A DNA stretch of 64,000 nucleotides from JAZKID01 sp965247525 (GTDB lineage: Bacteria; Pseudomonadota; Alphaproteobacteria; Rhizobiales; UBA4765). The stretch covers positions 186,001 to 250,000 of the forward strand of contig OZ252015.1 of NCBI GenBank assembly GCA_965247525.1, written 5' to 3'. The translations under genes were made by a program, and so were the position numbers. The notes below the pieces were generated by a model, which worked only from the letters and a program-made list of their open reading frames with translations, had not been told where the DNA came from and did no database searches. Position 1 is the stretch's first letter; every line of letters begins with the position of its first letter. Of the stretch, positions 34,600 to 42,734 are shown one piece after another.

Positions 34600-35073
34600 A
34601 TGAAAAAGAATACAATCTGCCTCTGGTACAACAGCGATGCGGAAGAAGCAGCCAAATTTTATGCCAAAACATTTCCCGACAGCAGTGTAGGTGCCGTGCA
34701 TCGCGCACCGTCGGATTTTCCGAGCGGAAAAAGAGGCGATGTATTGACTGTTGAGTTCACAGTCTGCGGCGTCGAGTGCATCGGTCTCAACGGCGGCGAT
34801 GCATTCAAGCACACGGAAGCGTTTTCTTTTCAAATTGCGACCGACAGTCAGGAAGAAACAGACCGCTATTGGAACGCCATTATCGACAATGGCGGCAAAG
34901 CGAGCGAATGCGGCTGGTGCAAGGACAAATGGGGCCTGTCATGGCAGATCACGCCGCGCGCGTTGACCGATGCAATGGCCAAAGGCGGCGATGTCGCAAA
35001 GCGTGCTTTCGAAGCAATGATGACAATGCAAAAAATTGATGTCGCGAAGATTGAGGCGGCGGTGCGCGGATAA
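34600..35073 (+). CDS. VOC superfamily protein (PhnB/3-demethylubiquinone type)
   Basis: The 157-residue protein starts N-T-I-C-L-W-Y-N-S-D-A-E-E-A-A-K-F-Y and ends near W-G-L-S-W-Q-I-T-P, the layout of the family often annotated as 3-demethylubiquinone-9 3-methyltransferase. No methyltransferase motif is present; the fold is that of glyoxalase/dioxygenase proteins of unknown substrate. A GGAG precedes the ATG. It is followed 31 bases later by a YdeI-like gene. Confidence 0.88.
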   Translation: MKKNTICLWYNSDAEEAAKFYAKTFPDSSVGAVHRAPSDFPSGKRGDVLTVEFTVCGVECIGLNGGDAFKHTEAFSFQIATDSQEETDRYWNAIIDNGGKASECGWCKDKWGLSWQITPRALTDAMAKGGDVAKRAFEAMMTMQKIDVAKIEAAVRG

Positions 35074-35104
35074 CGAGCCGTTTATCGCGTTTTCGAGAAA
35101 GATA

Positions 35105-35353
35105 ATGCCATCAAAACTTTCAAGCGGTGTAGTGCATGACCTGCCCAATGATTTGAAGAACGCGCTTCTTAAAAACAAGAAAGCAATAGTCACGTGGGAA
35201 GACATTACGCCGCTTGCGCGCAATGAATGGATTTGCTGGATTTTATCCGCGAAGAAAGCAGAAACGCGCCGTCATCGTATTGAATGGGGATGTGAGAGCT
35301 TGAAAAACGGCAAACGGCGGCCATGCTGCTGGGCGGGATGCTCACACCGCTAA
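35105..35353 (+). CDS. YdeI/OmpD-associated family protein, C-terminal type
   Basis: The 82-residue protein shows the conserved series T-P-L-A-R-N-E-W-I-C-W-I, then S-A-K-K-A-E-T-R-R-H-R-I-E, and ends G-K-R-R-P-C-C-W-A-G-C-S-H-R. This is the short stand-alone form of the YdeI/OmdA C-terminal domain. Function is unknown. The frame opens upstream at 35036, overlapping the VOC gene, but the ATG at 35105 matches relatives. Confidence 0.85.
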   Translation: MPSKLSSGVVHDLPNDLKNALLKNKKAIVTWEDITPLARNEWICWILSAKKAETRRHRIEWGCESLKNGKRRPCCWAGCSHR

Positions 35354-35393
35354 CTTGATTTTTTTCGAAATCCAGCAATCCGCAAGCAGAACT

Positions 35394-35843
35394 TTATCTC
35401 TGCGTCATCTCACCAATCAGCGCTTTCATCTGGCCAATTTCGCGGCGCTGCGTTTCGATGATTCCATCGGCAAGGCGGCGCACGCGCGGGTCTGTGATCT
35501 GCGCGCGCTCGCTTGTGAGAATGGCAATGGAATGATGCGGGATCATTGCCTTCATGTAAGCAACGTCATCAATGGTTGCCTGACTGCGCACAAGATATAA
35601 CGCGCCAGCAAACACGACAGCGCTGACCGCGTAAATGCCGATATTGAGCCAGCAATTTTTATACATATGCGCCATGAAGGTAAGCATGAGGATCGACATC
35701 GCCGCCCCCATGATCAGCGCCATGTAAAAACGTGTCTGGCTGAAATAAAAATGGTCGATTTCATAGCTACTGAGATACATCAGCCCCAGCATCAGGGCGG
35801 TTGAGACGGCGATCATCAGGAAAAAACGGGGATAGGGGTTCAT
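35394..35843 (-). CDS. DUF305 family membrane protein
   Basis: The 149-residue protein has three or four hydrophobic segments in residues 1-90, then the DUF305 core M-K-A-M-I-P-H-H-S-I-A-I-L-T-S-E-R-A with the paired histidines typical of this four-helix, ferritin-like family. Some relatives are linked to copper or metal stress. GAGGAC stands nine bases before the ATG at 35843. It converges with the YdeI-like gene. Confidence 0.86.
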   Translation of the reverse strand: MNPYPRFFLMIAVSTALMLGLMYLSSYEIDHFYFSQTRFYMALIMGAAMSILMLTFMAHMYKNCWLNIGIYAVSAVVFAGALYLVRSQATIDDVAYMKAMIPHHSIAILTSERAQITDPRVRRLADGIIETQRREIGQMKALIGEMTQR

Positions 35844-36092
35844 TGGCAATGTCCTCTTTGACCGACCTCAATAACGCAAGCCGAAGCCCGCAGCGCTCCC
35901 AAAATTGAAAAACAACAGGAATTTTTTAAAATCGAGCCATTTTGTCTTTAAATTTGAAATACCCCCACTAAAAACAGCCTTTGAAAATAAACGCAAATCC
36001 GGGCTGTATATTGTTCATAAATTCATTTTTTTGGCATAAATCTCTATAGATTAGCTGTGTTCACAACGGGACGATTCTCGAAAGCGCATGCC

Positions 36093-36491
36093 ATGATAGC
36101 ACATGTCAAATACCTCCTTCTCGCCGATGACGATCCAGATATTCTTTCAGTCACGCGTGAGTGTTTAAAAGAACGCGGCAATGTCAACGTGTTCTGCGCC
36201 ATCGGCGGTGAAGAATTGATCGGTATGACAGAAGATTTGAAAGTTGATGCCATCCTCCTCGATGTGCGCATGCCCGGCATGGACGGTGTCGAGACCCTGC
36301 AAAAGCTGCGCAAGATCAATCGTCTTGATGACACGCCGGTGATTTTTCTTACCGCCAGCACAGAAAACGACATGATCGACAATTACATGGCGGCAGGAGC
36401 TGCAGGCGTCATTCCTAAACCCTATGACCCTATGTTTCTTTACGATCAGGTTTGCAAGATCACAACGAAGTTCAACAAAACTTTTGCATGA
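36093..36491 (+). CDS. Single-domain response regulator
   Basis: The 132-residue protein is a receiver domain only: acidic pocket A-D-D-D-P-D, phosphoacceptor Asp57 in LLDVRMPGMDG, the T/S position in FLTAST, and Lys in IPKPYDP. There is no output domain and no partner kinase nearby, so it probably acts by protein contact, as CheY- or DivK-like proteins do. The ATG at 36093 gives a compact domain; a GTG at 36057 would add 12 residues. Confidence 0.85.
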   Translation: MIAHVKYLLLADDDPDILSVTRECLKERGNVNVFCAIGGEELIGMTEDLKVDAILLDVRMPGMDGVETLQKLRKINRLDDTPVIFLTASTENDMIDNYMAAGAAGVIPKPYDPMFLYDQVCKITTKFNKTFA

Positions 36492-36519
36492 TCATTTTGA
36501 ACGTTGCGCGCGAAAAAAA

Positions 36520-37686
36520 TCATGCGTGCTGGAGTTCCACCTGCATCACATCACTGCGCAAACTTTCAAATGAAGCAATACAGCTTGTGAGATAAAGCCT
36601 CCAGAGACGAATGAATTTTTCGTCATAGCCCAGAGCGCGGATGTCAGACAGTTTGCTTTCAAAATTTGACAGCCACTTACGCAAGGTGATGGCATAGTCC
36701 CCACCGAACGCATACAGATCTTCGCATTTGAGCGCGGCGTTGCTTGCAGCAGTTTTAAAGCGTCTTTTAGATGGCAGCATTCCACCTGGAAAAATATATT
36801 CTTCGATAAATCCGCGCTTGTCATGCAGGCGTTCAAAAACCTCATCATCCAGCGTGATCGTTTGCACCATGGCCTTGCCGCCTTTTCTCAAGCGCTCGGC
36901 AATGACCTTGAAATACGGCAGCCAGAAAGCCTCTCCGACATGTTCAAACATGCCGATGGACACGATGTAATCATAATGTCCCTGAACATTCCGGTAGTCG
37001 ATAAGTTCGATTGAAACGAGGTGATCGAGATTTTTGTCTTTCAAACGCTGACGTGCAAATTCGGCCTGCGTATCAGCAAGTGTAACGCCCGTGACTTGAA
37101 GCCCGCGCAATGCCGCCTCTTCTGCAAATCCGCCCCAACCGCAACCAATTTCGAGAATGTGGCTACCGGGTTTTGCTCCCAAACGATCGAGGATACGGCC
37201 GTATTTTGCTTTTTGTGCTTGCTCAAGGGTTTTCGTCGCGTCACCCTCAAACAGCCCGCAGGAATAGGTCATGCTTGCATCAAGCCAAAGTTTATAAAAC
37301 GCATTTCCCAAGTCATAATGGGCAACAACGTTTTTGCGGCTGCGATGAATGGAATTGCGAAGCAAAAAACTTTTTAGCTTTATCCAGATCGCATAAAATT
37401 TGTGCCCGTAGAAAAACTGTTCAAGCTGGTCTGCGTTGACAAGACCAAAATGCGTCAGAGCAGCAAGGTCGCTCGATTGCCAGCGGCCTTCAATATAAGC
37501 GTCGGCAAAGCCCATTTCGCCACGCGCCACAAAATCATCAAAAACGCCCCAGTCATTGACAGCCCAGTCGGCATCCGGGCCGGGTCTGCTTCCCTTAAAA
37601 TTTTCAACACGCCCATCAGGTAATGTAATTTTGACATTGCCAAAATCAATATTCTTCAAGGCATTTAAAAAAAGCTGGGCTTTCAT
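36520..37686 (-). CDS. cfa: Cyclopropane-fatty-acyl-phospholipid synthase
   Basis: Cfa methylates cis double bonds of membrane lipids using S-adenosylmethionine. The 388-residue protein has the HYDLGNAFYKLWLDASMTYS substrate region, the SAM site LEIGCGWGGFA and the FIEEYIFPGGMLPS segment. Length is typical. It stands alone, divergent from the Old Yellow Enzyme gene. Confidence 0.94.
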   Translation of the reverse strand: MKAQLFLNALKNIDFGNVKITLPDGRVENFKGSRPGPDADWAVNDWGVFDDFVARGEMGFADAYIEGRWQSSDLAALTHFGLVNADQLEQFFYGHKFYAIWIKLKSFLLRNSIHRSRKNVVAHYDLGNAFYKLWLDASMTYSCGLFEGDATKTLEQAQKAKYGRILDRLGAKPGSHILEIGCGWGGFAEEAALRGLQVTGVTLADTQAEFARQRLKDKNLDHLVSIELIDYRNVQGHYDYIVSIGMFEHVGEAFWLPYFKVIAERLRKGGKAMVQTITLDDEVFERLHDKRGFIEEYIFPGGMLPSKRRFKTAASNAALKCEDLYAFGGDYAITLRKWLSNFESKLSDIRALGYDEKFIRLWRLYLTSCIASFESLRSDVMQVELQHA

Positions 37687-37859
37687 GATCTCACATTTCG
37701 ATGGCAGAAATTTTTAAAAACGTTTATCATTGTTTCGAAAATCAATGCGAGCAATTTAATTCTGCACAAATTGTAACCAAACACAGATCCGCCACGAATC
37801 CTTGGGTTTTTTCGCTGCTGTTATTTGAGTTTTCAAGGCAAAGCGCTTAAACAGTGGTC

Positions 37860-38921
37860 ATGTCTCTTTTATTTGAACCCTTCACGCTTCGCTCCCTCAC
37901 ATTTAAAAACCGGCTTTTCCTGTCGCCGATGTGCCAGTATTCAAGCACAGATGGGTTGCCGTCACATTGGCACCTTGTTCATCTTGGCGCCCGCGCTGTT
38001 GGCGGTTTTGCATGCATTATTCAGGAGGCCACCGCGGTTGTGCCTGAAGGGCGTATCAGCCCGCAGGACGCCGGTATCTGGGATGAGGCGCAGGCCAAAG
38101 CCTACGCACCAATCAATGCTTTTATAAAATCACAAGGCGCCGTGCCTGCCATCCAATTGGCTCACGCGGGGCGCAAAGCCTCGACCTCATCGCCCTGGCT
38201 CGGGCGTGGCACTGTCGATAAAGCAAATGGCGGCTGGGACGTTGTTGGCCCGTCACCACTCGCTTTCGACACTCATTCTCTTGTTCCGCACGAAATGAGC
38301 ATTGCTGAAATAGAAGCTGTGCAACAGGCTTTTGTTATGGCCGCGAAGCGCAGTCTGGATGCCGGTTTCGAAGTTGCAGAAATTCACGCGGCGCACGGCT
38401 ATCTTTTTCACGAGTTTTTGTCACCGCTATCCAACCAACGCACAGATGCCTATGGCGGCAGCCTTGAAAACAGAATGAGGCTGACGGTCGATACAGCACG
38501 TGCTGTACGCGTTATCTGGCCAGAACATTTACCATTATTCGTCAGAATTTCGGCTAGTGACTGGATTGAAGGAGGATGGGACATCACGCAATCTGTTGCG
38601 CTTTGCAAAATTTTGAAGACGATCGGCGTTGACCTGATCGATGTGTCCTCAGGCGGAAACGTACCAAAGGCTCCCATTCCAAATACGCCGGGCTACCAAG
38701 TGTCATTTGCAAACGAAATCAAGCACCAGTCTGAAATTCCGGTTGGTGCCGTTGGACTAATTACAACTGCACTGCAGGCAGAAAATATTTTGAAAGCCAA
38801 ACAAGCGGATGTTATTTTGCTGGGCCGGGAAGCTTTGCGCGATGCTTATTTTCCGATGCATGCGGCAAAAGAATTAGGCCATGATTTGATCTGGCCAAAC
38901 CAGTACCAGCGCGCCCAATAA
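37860..38921 (+). CDS. NADH:flavin oxidoreductase of the Old Yellow Enzyme family (YqjM-like)
   Basis: The 353-residue FMN enzyme has the YqjM-type N-terminus S-P-M-C-Q-Y-S-S (Cys25, Tyr27), the QLAHAGRKAS region, the active-site HAAHGYLFHEFLSPLSNQR and the YGGSLENRMR signature. YqjM enzymes reduce activated C=C bonds and respond to electrophile or oxidative stress; the natural substrate is unknown. The ATG at 37860 is preferred over a GTG two codons upstream. Confidence 0.92.
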   Translation: MSLLFEPFTLRSLTFKNRLFLSPMCQYSSTDGLPSHWHLVHLGARAVGGFACIIQEATAVVPEGRISPQDAGIWDEAQAKAYAPINAFIKSQGAVPAIQLAHAGRKASTSSPWLGRGTVDKANGGWDVVGPSPLAFDTHSLVPHEMSIAEIEAVQQAFVMAAKRSLDAGFEVAEIHAAHGYLFHEFLSPLSNQRTDAYGGSLENRMRLTVDTARAVRVIWPEHLPLFVRISASDWIEGGWDITQSVALCKILKTIGVDLIDVSSGGNVPKAPIPNTPGYQVSFANEIKHQSEIPVGAVGLITTALQAENILKAKQADVILLGREALRDAYFPMHAAKELGHDLIWPNQYQRAQ

Positions 38922-38943
38922 AAAAGGGAGGCAATGGCCTCCC
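38920..38943 (-). terminator. Bidirectional terminator between the OYE gene and the Q/N-rich gene
   Basis: GGGAGGC, an AATG loop and GCCTCCC form a perfect 7-bp stem. On the minus strand it is followed by six T residues, so it ends the small Q/N-rich gene. On the plus strand it is followed by CATATTTTAT and may also end the oxidoreductase transcript. Confidence 0.85.
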
Positions 38944-38966
38944 CATATTTTATAATACTATCTGTA

Positions 38967-39104
38967 TCAGAGATTGCCCTGACGTGATGGCTTGTTCGGG
39001 TCGTTCTGTGTGCTTGTTTGTCCAGACTTCTGGTTCTGTCCGGGTTGTACGTTTTGCTGGTTTTTCTGATTTTGATCTTGGTTGGGTGTCTGTGTAGTGG
39101 CCAT
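38967..39104 (-). CDS. 45-residue Gln/Asn-rich small protein
   Basis: This short frame encodes 45 residues, 20 of which are Gln or Asn, with the rest mainly Thr, Ser, Pro, Lys and Gly. The start M-A-T-T-Q-T-P-N-Q-D-Q-N-Q-K-N shows the style. AAAAGGAC lies about nine bases before the ATG, and a strong terminator begins 23 bases after the stop, so it forms a complete transcription unit. No hydrophobic segment or signal is present, so it is probably a disordered cytoplasmic peptide. Function is unknown. Confidence 0.65.
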   Translation of the reverse strand: MATTQTPNQDQNQKNQQNVQPGQNQKSGQTSTQNDPNKPSRQGNL

Positions 39105-39205
39105 GATAAAGTGTCCTTTTCAAGCGGCGTGATTACCGACACAGGCAAAACCCTCTCCGGTTGCAGACGTTCCTAATTACATAAGAGAATAGATTAAAGT
39201 CTATC

Positions 39206-40300
39206 TCATTGTTTTGGCAGAAGAACCAGATTTCCTTCTACAAACCAATCCATATTTTGCAGCGTTGCATCATCAATTTGCTGGCCTGGTTTTGCTTTTT
39301 CCGCGCCAGCCTGATCTTTGATTGGCCCATTAAACACGGCCAGCGTGCGGTCAATAAATCCTTGGCGCGTTTCGATGGCGCGATCACGTATTTTGTCACT
39401 AACATGAATAAAATCACCAACAGAAACTATGCCTTCGTCGAAACCAGACCATGTGTCGGTTTTTTTCCATGCGCCTTGCTGCGCAAGCTGAATGCGGTTG
39501 ATGTAGTAACCGCTCCAGTCATAATTTACGCTGCTCACCTGTCGTTGTGGCGCGAATGCCGACATGTCCGCGCCGCTGCCAAAAACCCATACGCCATTTT
39601 GCTCTGCAACTTGCGCAGGCGCGGGCGAATGTGTGTGATAGCTCAGTACATCGGCGCCGGCCTCAATCACGCGGCGCGTGGCGTTCGCTTGGGCTTCAGG
39701 GCTGGCCGCATCACCTGCAAATGACACGACGGTCTGAACGGCTCTCGAAACAGACTGCGCACCAAGCATATAGGCATTGATGGCGCGCATCGATGAAGGA
39801 TTTTGCATTTCCGCGACAAAACCAATTTTATGCGAGGCTGAAAGCGCAGCTGCAATTTGGCCAAAAATGAAATAAGCCTGATAAAAGCGCCCGTTATATG
39901 TCGACACGTTTTCAAGATCAGACTTTCCAGTTGCAAATTCAAAAAAGCGCTCAGGAAATCTTTTTGCAGCTTCGCTGGCCTGCATATCGAGTGCTGGATC
40001 GGTCACGAAAATAAGGTCTGTTCCGTCACGGGCAAGGCCAATTAAAATACGCTCGGCATCTGCTCCCGGTTTGATATTATCGAATGTTTTGATGTTAACC
40101 TTGTCGCCAAAAAACGATGCGGCGCTTTGGCGCGCCAGTTCATGCTGCGCCGTCCATCCCGGCAAAGCTGCAGATCCGCTATACACAAAAGCAAGCGACA
40201 AAATCTTGGGTTTGAGCGGATCCGTGCCCTGCCCTACCGCGTGGCCGGCGCAAAAAATAAGACAAATGACAAAACAGGACTGGAGGAGTTGGGACTTCAT
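39206..40300 (-). CDS. BMP family periplasmic substrate-binding protein
   Basis: The 364-residue protein has a signal peptide and the PnrA/Med (basic membrane protein) fold: LAFVYSGSAALPGWTAQHE near the mature start, G-K-S-D, N-V-S-T-Y-N-G-R-F-Y-Q-A-Y, and K-I-G-F-V-A-E. Relatives bind nucleosides, purines or autoinducers for ABC importers. No permease or ATPase gene is adjacent. The ATG at 40300 is preferred to a GTG at 40312; neither has a clear ribosome binding site. Confidence 0.88.
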   Translation of the reverse strand: MKSQLLQSCFVICLIFCAGHAVGQGTDPLKPKILSLAFVYSGSAALPGWTAQHELARQSAASFFGDKVNIKTFDNIKPGADAERILIGLARDGTDLIFVTDPALDMQASEAAKRFPERFFEFATGKSDLENVSTYNGRFYQAYFIFGQIAAALSASHKIGFVAEMQNPSSMRAINAYMLGAQSVSRAVQTVVSFAGDAASPEAQANATRRVIEAGADVLSYHTHSPAPAQVAEQNGVWVFGSGADMSAFAPQRQVSSVNYDWSGYYINRIQLAQQGAWKKTDTWSGFDEGIVSVGDFIHVSDKIRDRAIETRQGFIDRTLAVFNGPIKDQAGAEKAKPGQQIDDATLQNMDWFVEGNLVLLPKQ

Positions 40301-40344
40301 CGCTATCTTCACTCTATGACACGTTCATCATCCTTGTGCGCGCA

Positions 40345-41520
40345 ATGAAGTCAACCTTCCAGATTGCGATTGTTGGTGGCGGCGCGGTTGGCCTTTTCGC
40401 GTCGCTTCTTCTTGCGCAGCGCGGGCACGTACCTGTTGTCGTGCGTCAACAGCAAGGTTTATTGCATGGGCGAAGCGTGGCGCTAATGGCTTCAAGTGTC
40501 GACATGTTGAAACAGGCCGGCATGAGGCCTGATCTTGAAGAACGTTGCACACCGCTTAAAACCATTCGAATTGTTGACGCTATGGGGCGACTGTTTAAAG
40601 CACCTACAGTCAGTTTTCACGCCAATGAAACTGGGCTTGACGCATTTGCGATGAATATCGAAAACAATGCTCTGCTCGAAACGCTGGAAACGGCCGCGCG
40701 GCGGGCTGGTGTTGTTTTTATCAATGGGTTGGTGAGCACTGTCCATTCTTCAGACCTGTTCGTCACGCTTGCGGGTGATGGTTTCGAAGTTGAAGCGCAG
40801 GCCGTGATTGCAGCTGACGGGCGACATTCTATAATGGCCGCAAAAGATCAGTTCGAACGCGATATAAAAACCTACAACCAAAGCGCGGTCACCGCCGTTG
40901 TTGAGCATTCTGTTTCTCACTCAAATGTCTCAACCGAATTTCATACACCTCATGGCCCGCTTACATTTGTACCCGCGGGGCCTCATTGCTCAGCCGTTGT
41001 TTGGGTCATGACGCCTGGCCAAGGTGATCAAATCCATAAACTCAACGATGCAGAGTTCAATCTGCTTCTTGCTGAAAAAAGCTTTTCGTTTTTAGGCCCC
41101 CTCAAGCTTGCAGGACGGCGCGGAATTTGGCCGATTGAAATGTCGCTCGCATCGCCATTGGCAAAAAATCGTATCTATCTCACCGGCGAAGCAGCCCACA
41201 CCTTGCCGCCAATCGGCGCACAGGGACTGAATTTAGGACTACGCGACGCGCAATGCGCAGCGCACATTTTATCGCAAAGAATTGAAAAAACGCAGGATGT
41301 TGGCGCGACAGACGCTATGGAAGCCTATCAGCGATCACGGGAAAATGATGTAAAAACCACAGCCCGCGCTGTTGATGCACTCAACAGATCATTGCTTTTG
41401 CCGTTCCTTCCTGTGCATATCGCACGTGGATTTGGTTTGTTCGCGGCACAAAAAAGCCGTTTTGTAAGGAACAGATTGATGCAGTCCGGCCTTGGTGCTG
41501 TATCTGGAGCAGTTCGTTGA
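40345..41520 (+). CDS. FAD-dependent hydroxylase of the UbiH/UbiF/COQ6 family
   Basis: These enzymes hydroxylate the ubiquinone ring. The 391-residue protein has the FAD-binding G-G-G-A-V-G-L near the N-terminus, the A-A-D-G-R-H-S motif and the family signature L-T-G-E-A-A-H-T-L-P-P-I-G-A-Q-G-L-N-L-G. Which ring position it acts on cannot be told. The ATG at 40345 follows a GTG three codons upstream in the same frame. It is divergent from the BMP gene. Confidence 0.9.
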   Translation: MKSTFQIAIVGGGAVGLFASLLLAQRGHVPVVVRQQQGLLHGRSVALMASSVDMLKQAGMRPDLEERCTPLKTIRIVDAMGRLFKAPTVSFHANETGLDAFAMNIENNALLETLETAARRAGVVFINGLVSTVHSSDLFVTLAGDGFEVEAQAVIAADGRHSIMAAKDQFERDIKTYNQSAVTAVVEHSVSHSNVSTEFHTPHGPLTFVPAGPHCSAVVWVMTPGQGDQIHKLNDAEFNLLLAEKSFSFLGPLKLAGRRGIWPIEMSLASPLAKNRIYLTGEAAHTLPPIGAQGLNLGLRDAQCAAHILSQRIEKTQDVGATDAMEAYQRSRENDVKTTARAVDALNRSLLLPFLPVHIARGFGLFAAQKSRFVRNRLMQSGLGAVSGAVR

Positions 41521-41591
41521 CAATAAAATCTGAGCCTTTTTGCATCTTGAAAAAAGAACCGAGGCGTCCCACATTGGACAAGAGGACGCCC

Positions 41592-41930
41592 ATGCAAGCA
41601 ATTAAATCACGTGAAGCAAAGTTCGGAATTGGCGAAGTTGTGCGTCACCGCCTCTTTCCATTTCGTGGTGTCGTATTCGACATTGATCCTGCTTATGACA
41701 ACAGTGAAGAATGGTATCGTGCAATTCCAGAAGAGTTGCGTCCATCAAAAGATCAACCATTCTATCATTTGCTTGCTGAAAACGAGCAATCGGAATATGT
41801 GGCTTACGTATCTGAGCAAAACCTTCTTGCCGATGTTTCAGATGAGCCGGTTGAGCATTCTCAGCTTCCATTGATTTTTGAAAAATCTGATGATGGCCGT
41901 CTGATCATGCGCGCGTCATTGCTGAACTAA
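41592..41930 (+). CDS. hspQ: Heat shock protein HspQ
   Basis: HspQ binds hemimethylated DNA and acts as a specificity factor for Lon in enterobacteria. The 112-residue protein has the core F-G-I-G-E-V-V-R-H-R-L-F-P-F-R-G-V-V-F-D-I-D-P, then N-S-E-E-W-Y and Y-H-L-L-A-E-N. AGAGGA lies five bases before the ATG at 41592. Its stop codon abuts the mazG start. Confidence 0.92.
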   Translation: MQAIKSREAKFGIGEVVRHRLFPFRGVVFDIDPAYDNSEEWYRAIPEELRPSKDQPFYHLLAENEQSEYVAYVSEQNLLADVSDEPVEHSQLPLIFEKSDDGRLIMRASLLN

Positions 41931-42734
41931 TTGCACCCGTTGCACCAGCCTTCGAAAAAACTGGAAGATCTTATCGCCATTATGGCGGCTTTACGTGCCC
42001 CTGACATCGGCTGCGCATGGGACTTGAAACAGGATTTTCGCTCGATCGCTCCCTACACAATTGAAGAAGCTTATGAAGTGGCCGATGCGGCTGAGCGTGA
42101 AGACATGCCGCATTTGTGCGACGAGCTTGGTGATCTTTTGCTTCAGGTTGTGTTCTTTGCGCAGATGGCAAAAGAAAAAGAGTTGTTTGATTTTGAAGAC
42201 GTTGTTTTGAGTATTACCTCCAAACTTATTCGCCGCCATCCCCATATTTTCAGCGACCGCAAAGCAAATACGCCTGAAGAGGTCAAAGCAATCTGGGACG
42301 AAATTAAAGCCAGCGAGCGTACGACCAAATCAGAAACGCTGCTGGGAGGCGTTGCGTTTAACACTCCAGGTTTAGAGCGCGCAGTCAAATTGCAGCAGCA
42401 GGCTTCAACCGTTGGCTTTGATTGGAACGATCCGCATGCCGTCATCGCAAAACTGCGCGAAGAGCTGGATGAATACGAGGTTGAACTTAACAACAACCAT
42501 AAAAAACGAGAGCAGGACGAGCTGGGCGATATTCTGTTTGCGCTTGCCAATCTTGCGCGCCACCGTAAAATTAACCCCGAACAAGCCATTCGCGATGCAA
42601 ACGAGAAATTTACACGCCGCTTTTCGATTATTGAACAGCAATTTAAAGACAAGGGACAAAACATCACCGACGCATCTTTGGCGGACATGCAATCCTTGTG
42701 GGACGCGATTAAAATCCAAGAAGCAAACATTTAA
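41931..42734 (+). CDS. mazG: Nucleoside triphosphate pyrophosphohydrolase MazG
   Basis: MazG hydrolyses NTPs to NMP and pyrophosphate and clears damaged nucleotides. The protein has two MazG domains, one with SIAPYTIEEAYEVADA and DELGDLLLQVVF, the second with LREELDEYEVEL and DELGDILFALAN. No ATG precedes the conserved region, so translation must start at TTG (41931 or 41940), directly after the hspQ stop; coupling to hspQ is likely. Its TAA overlaps the hflX stop on the other strand within a TTAA. Confidence 0.9.
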   Translation: MHPLHQPSKKLEDLIAIMAALRAPDIGCAWDLKQDFRSIAPYTIEEAYEVADAAEREDMPHLCDELGDLLLQVVFFAQMAKEKELFDFEDVVLSITSKLIRRHPHIFSDRKANTPEEVKAIWDEIKASERTTKSETLLGGVAFNTPGLERAVKLQQQASTVGFDWNDPHAVIAKLREELDEYEVELNNNHKKREQDELGDILFALANLARHRKINPEQAIRDANEKFTRRFSIIEQQFKDKGQNITDASLADMQSLWDAIKIQEANI

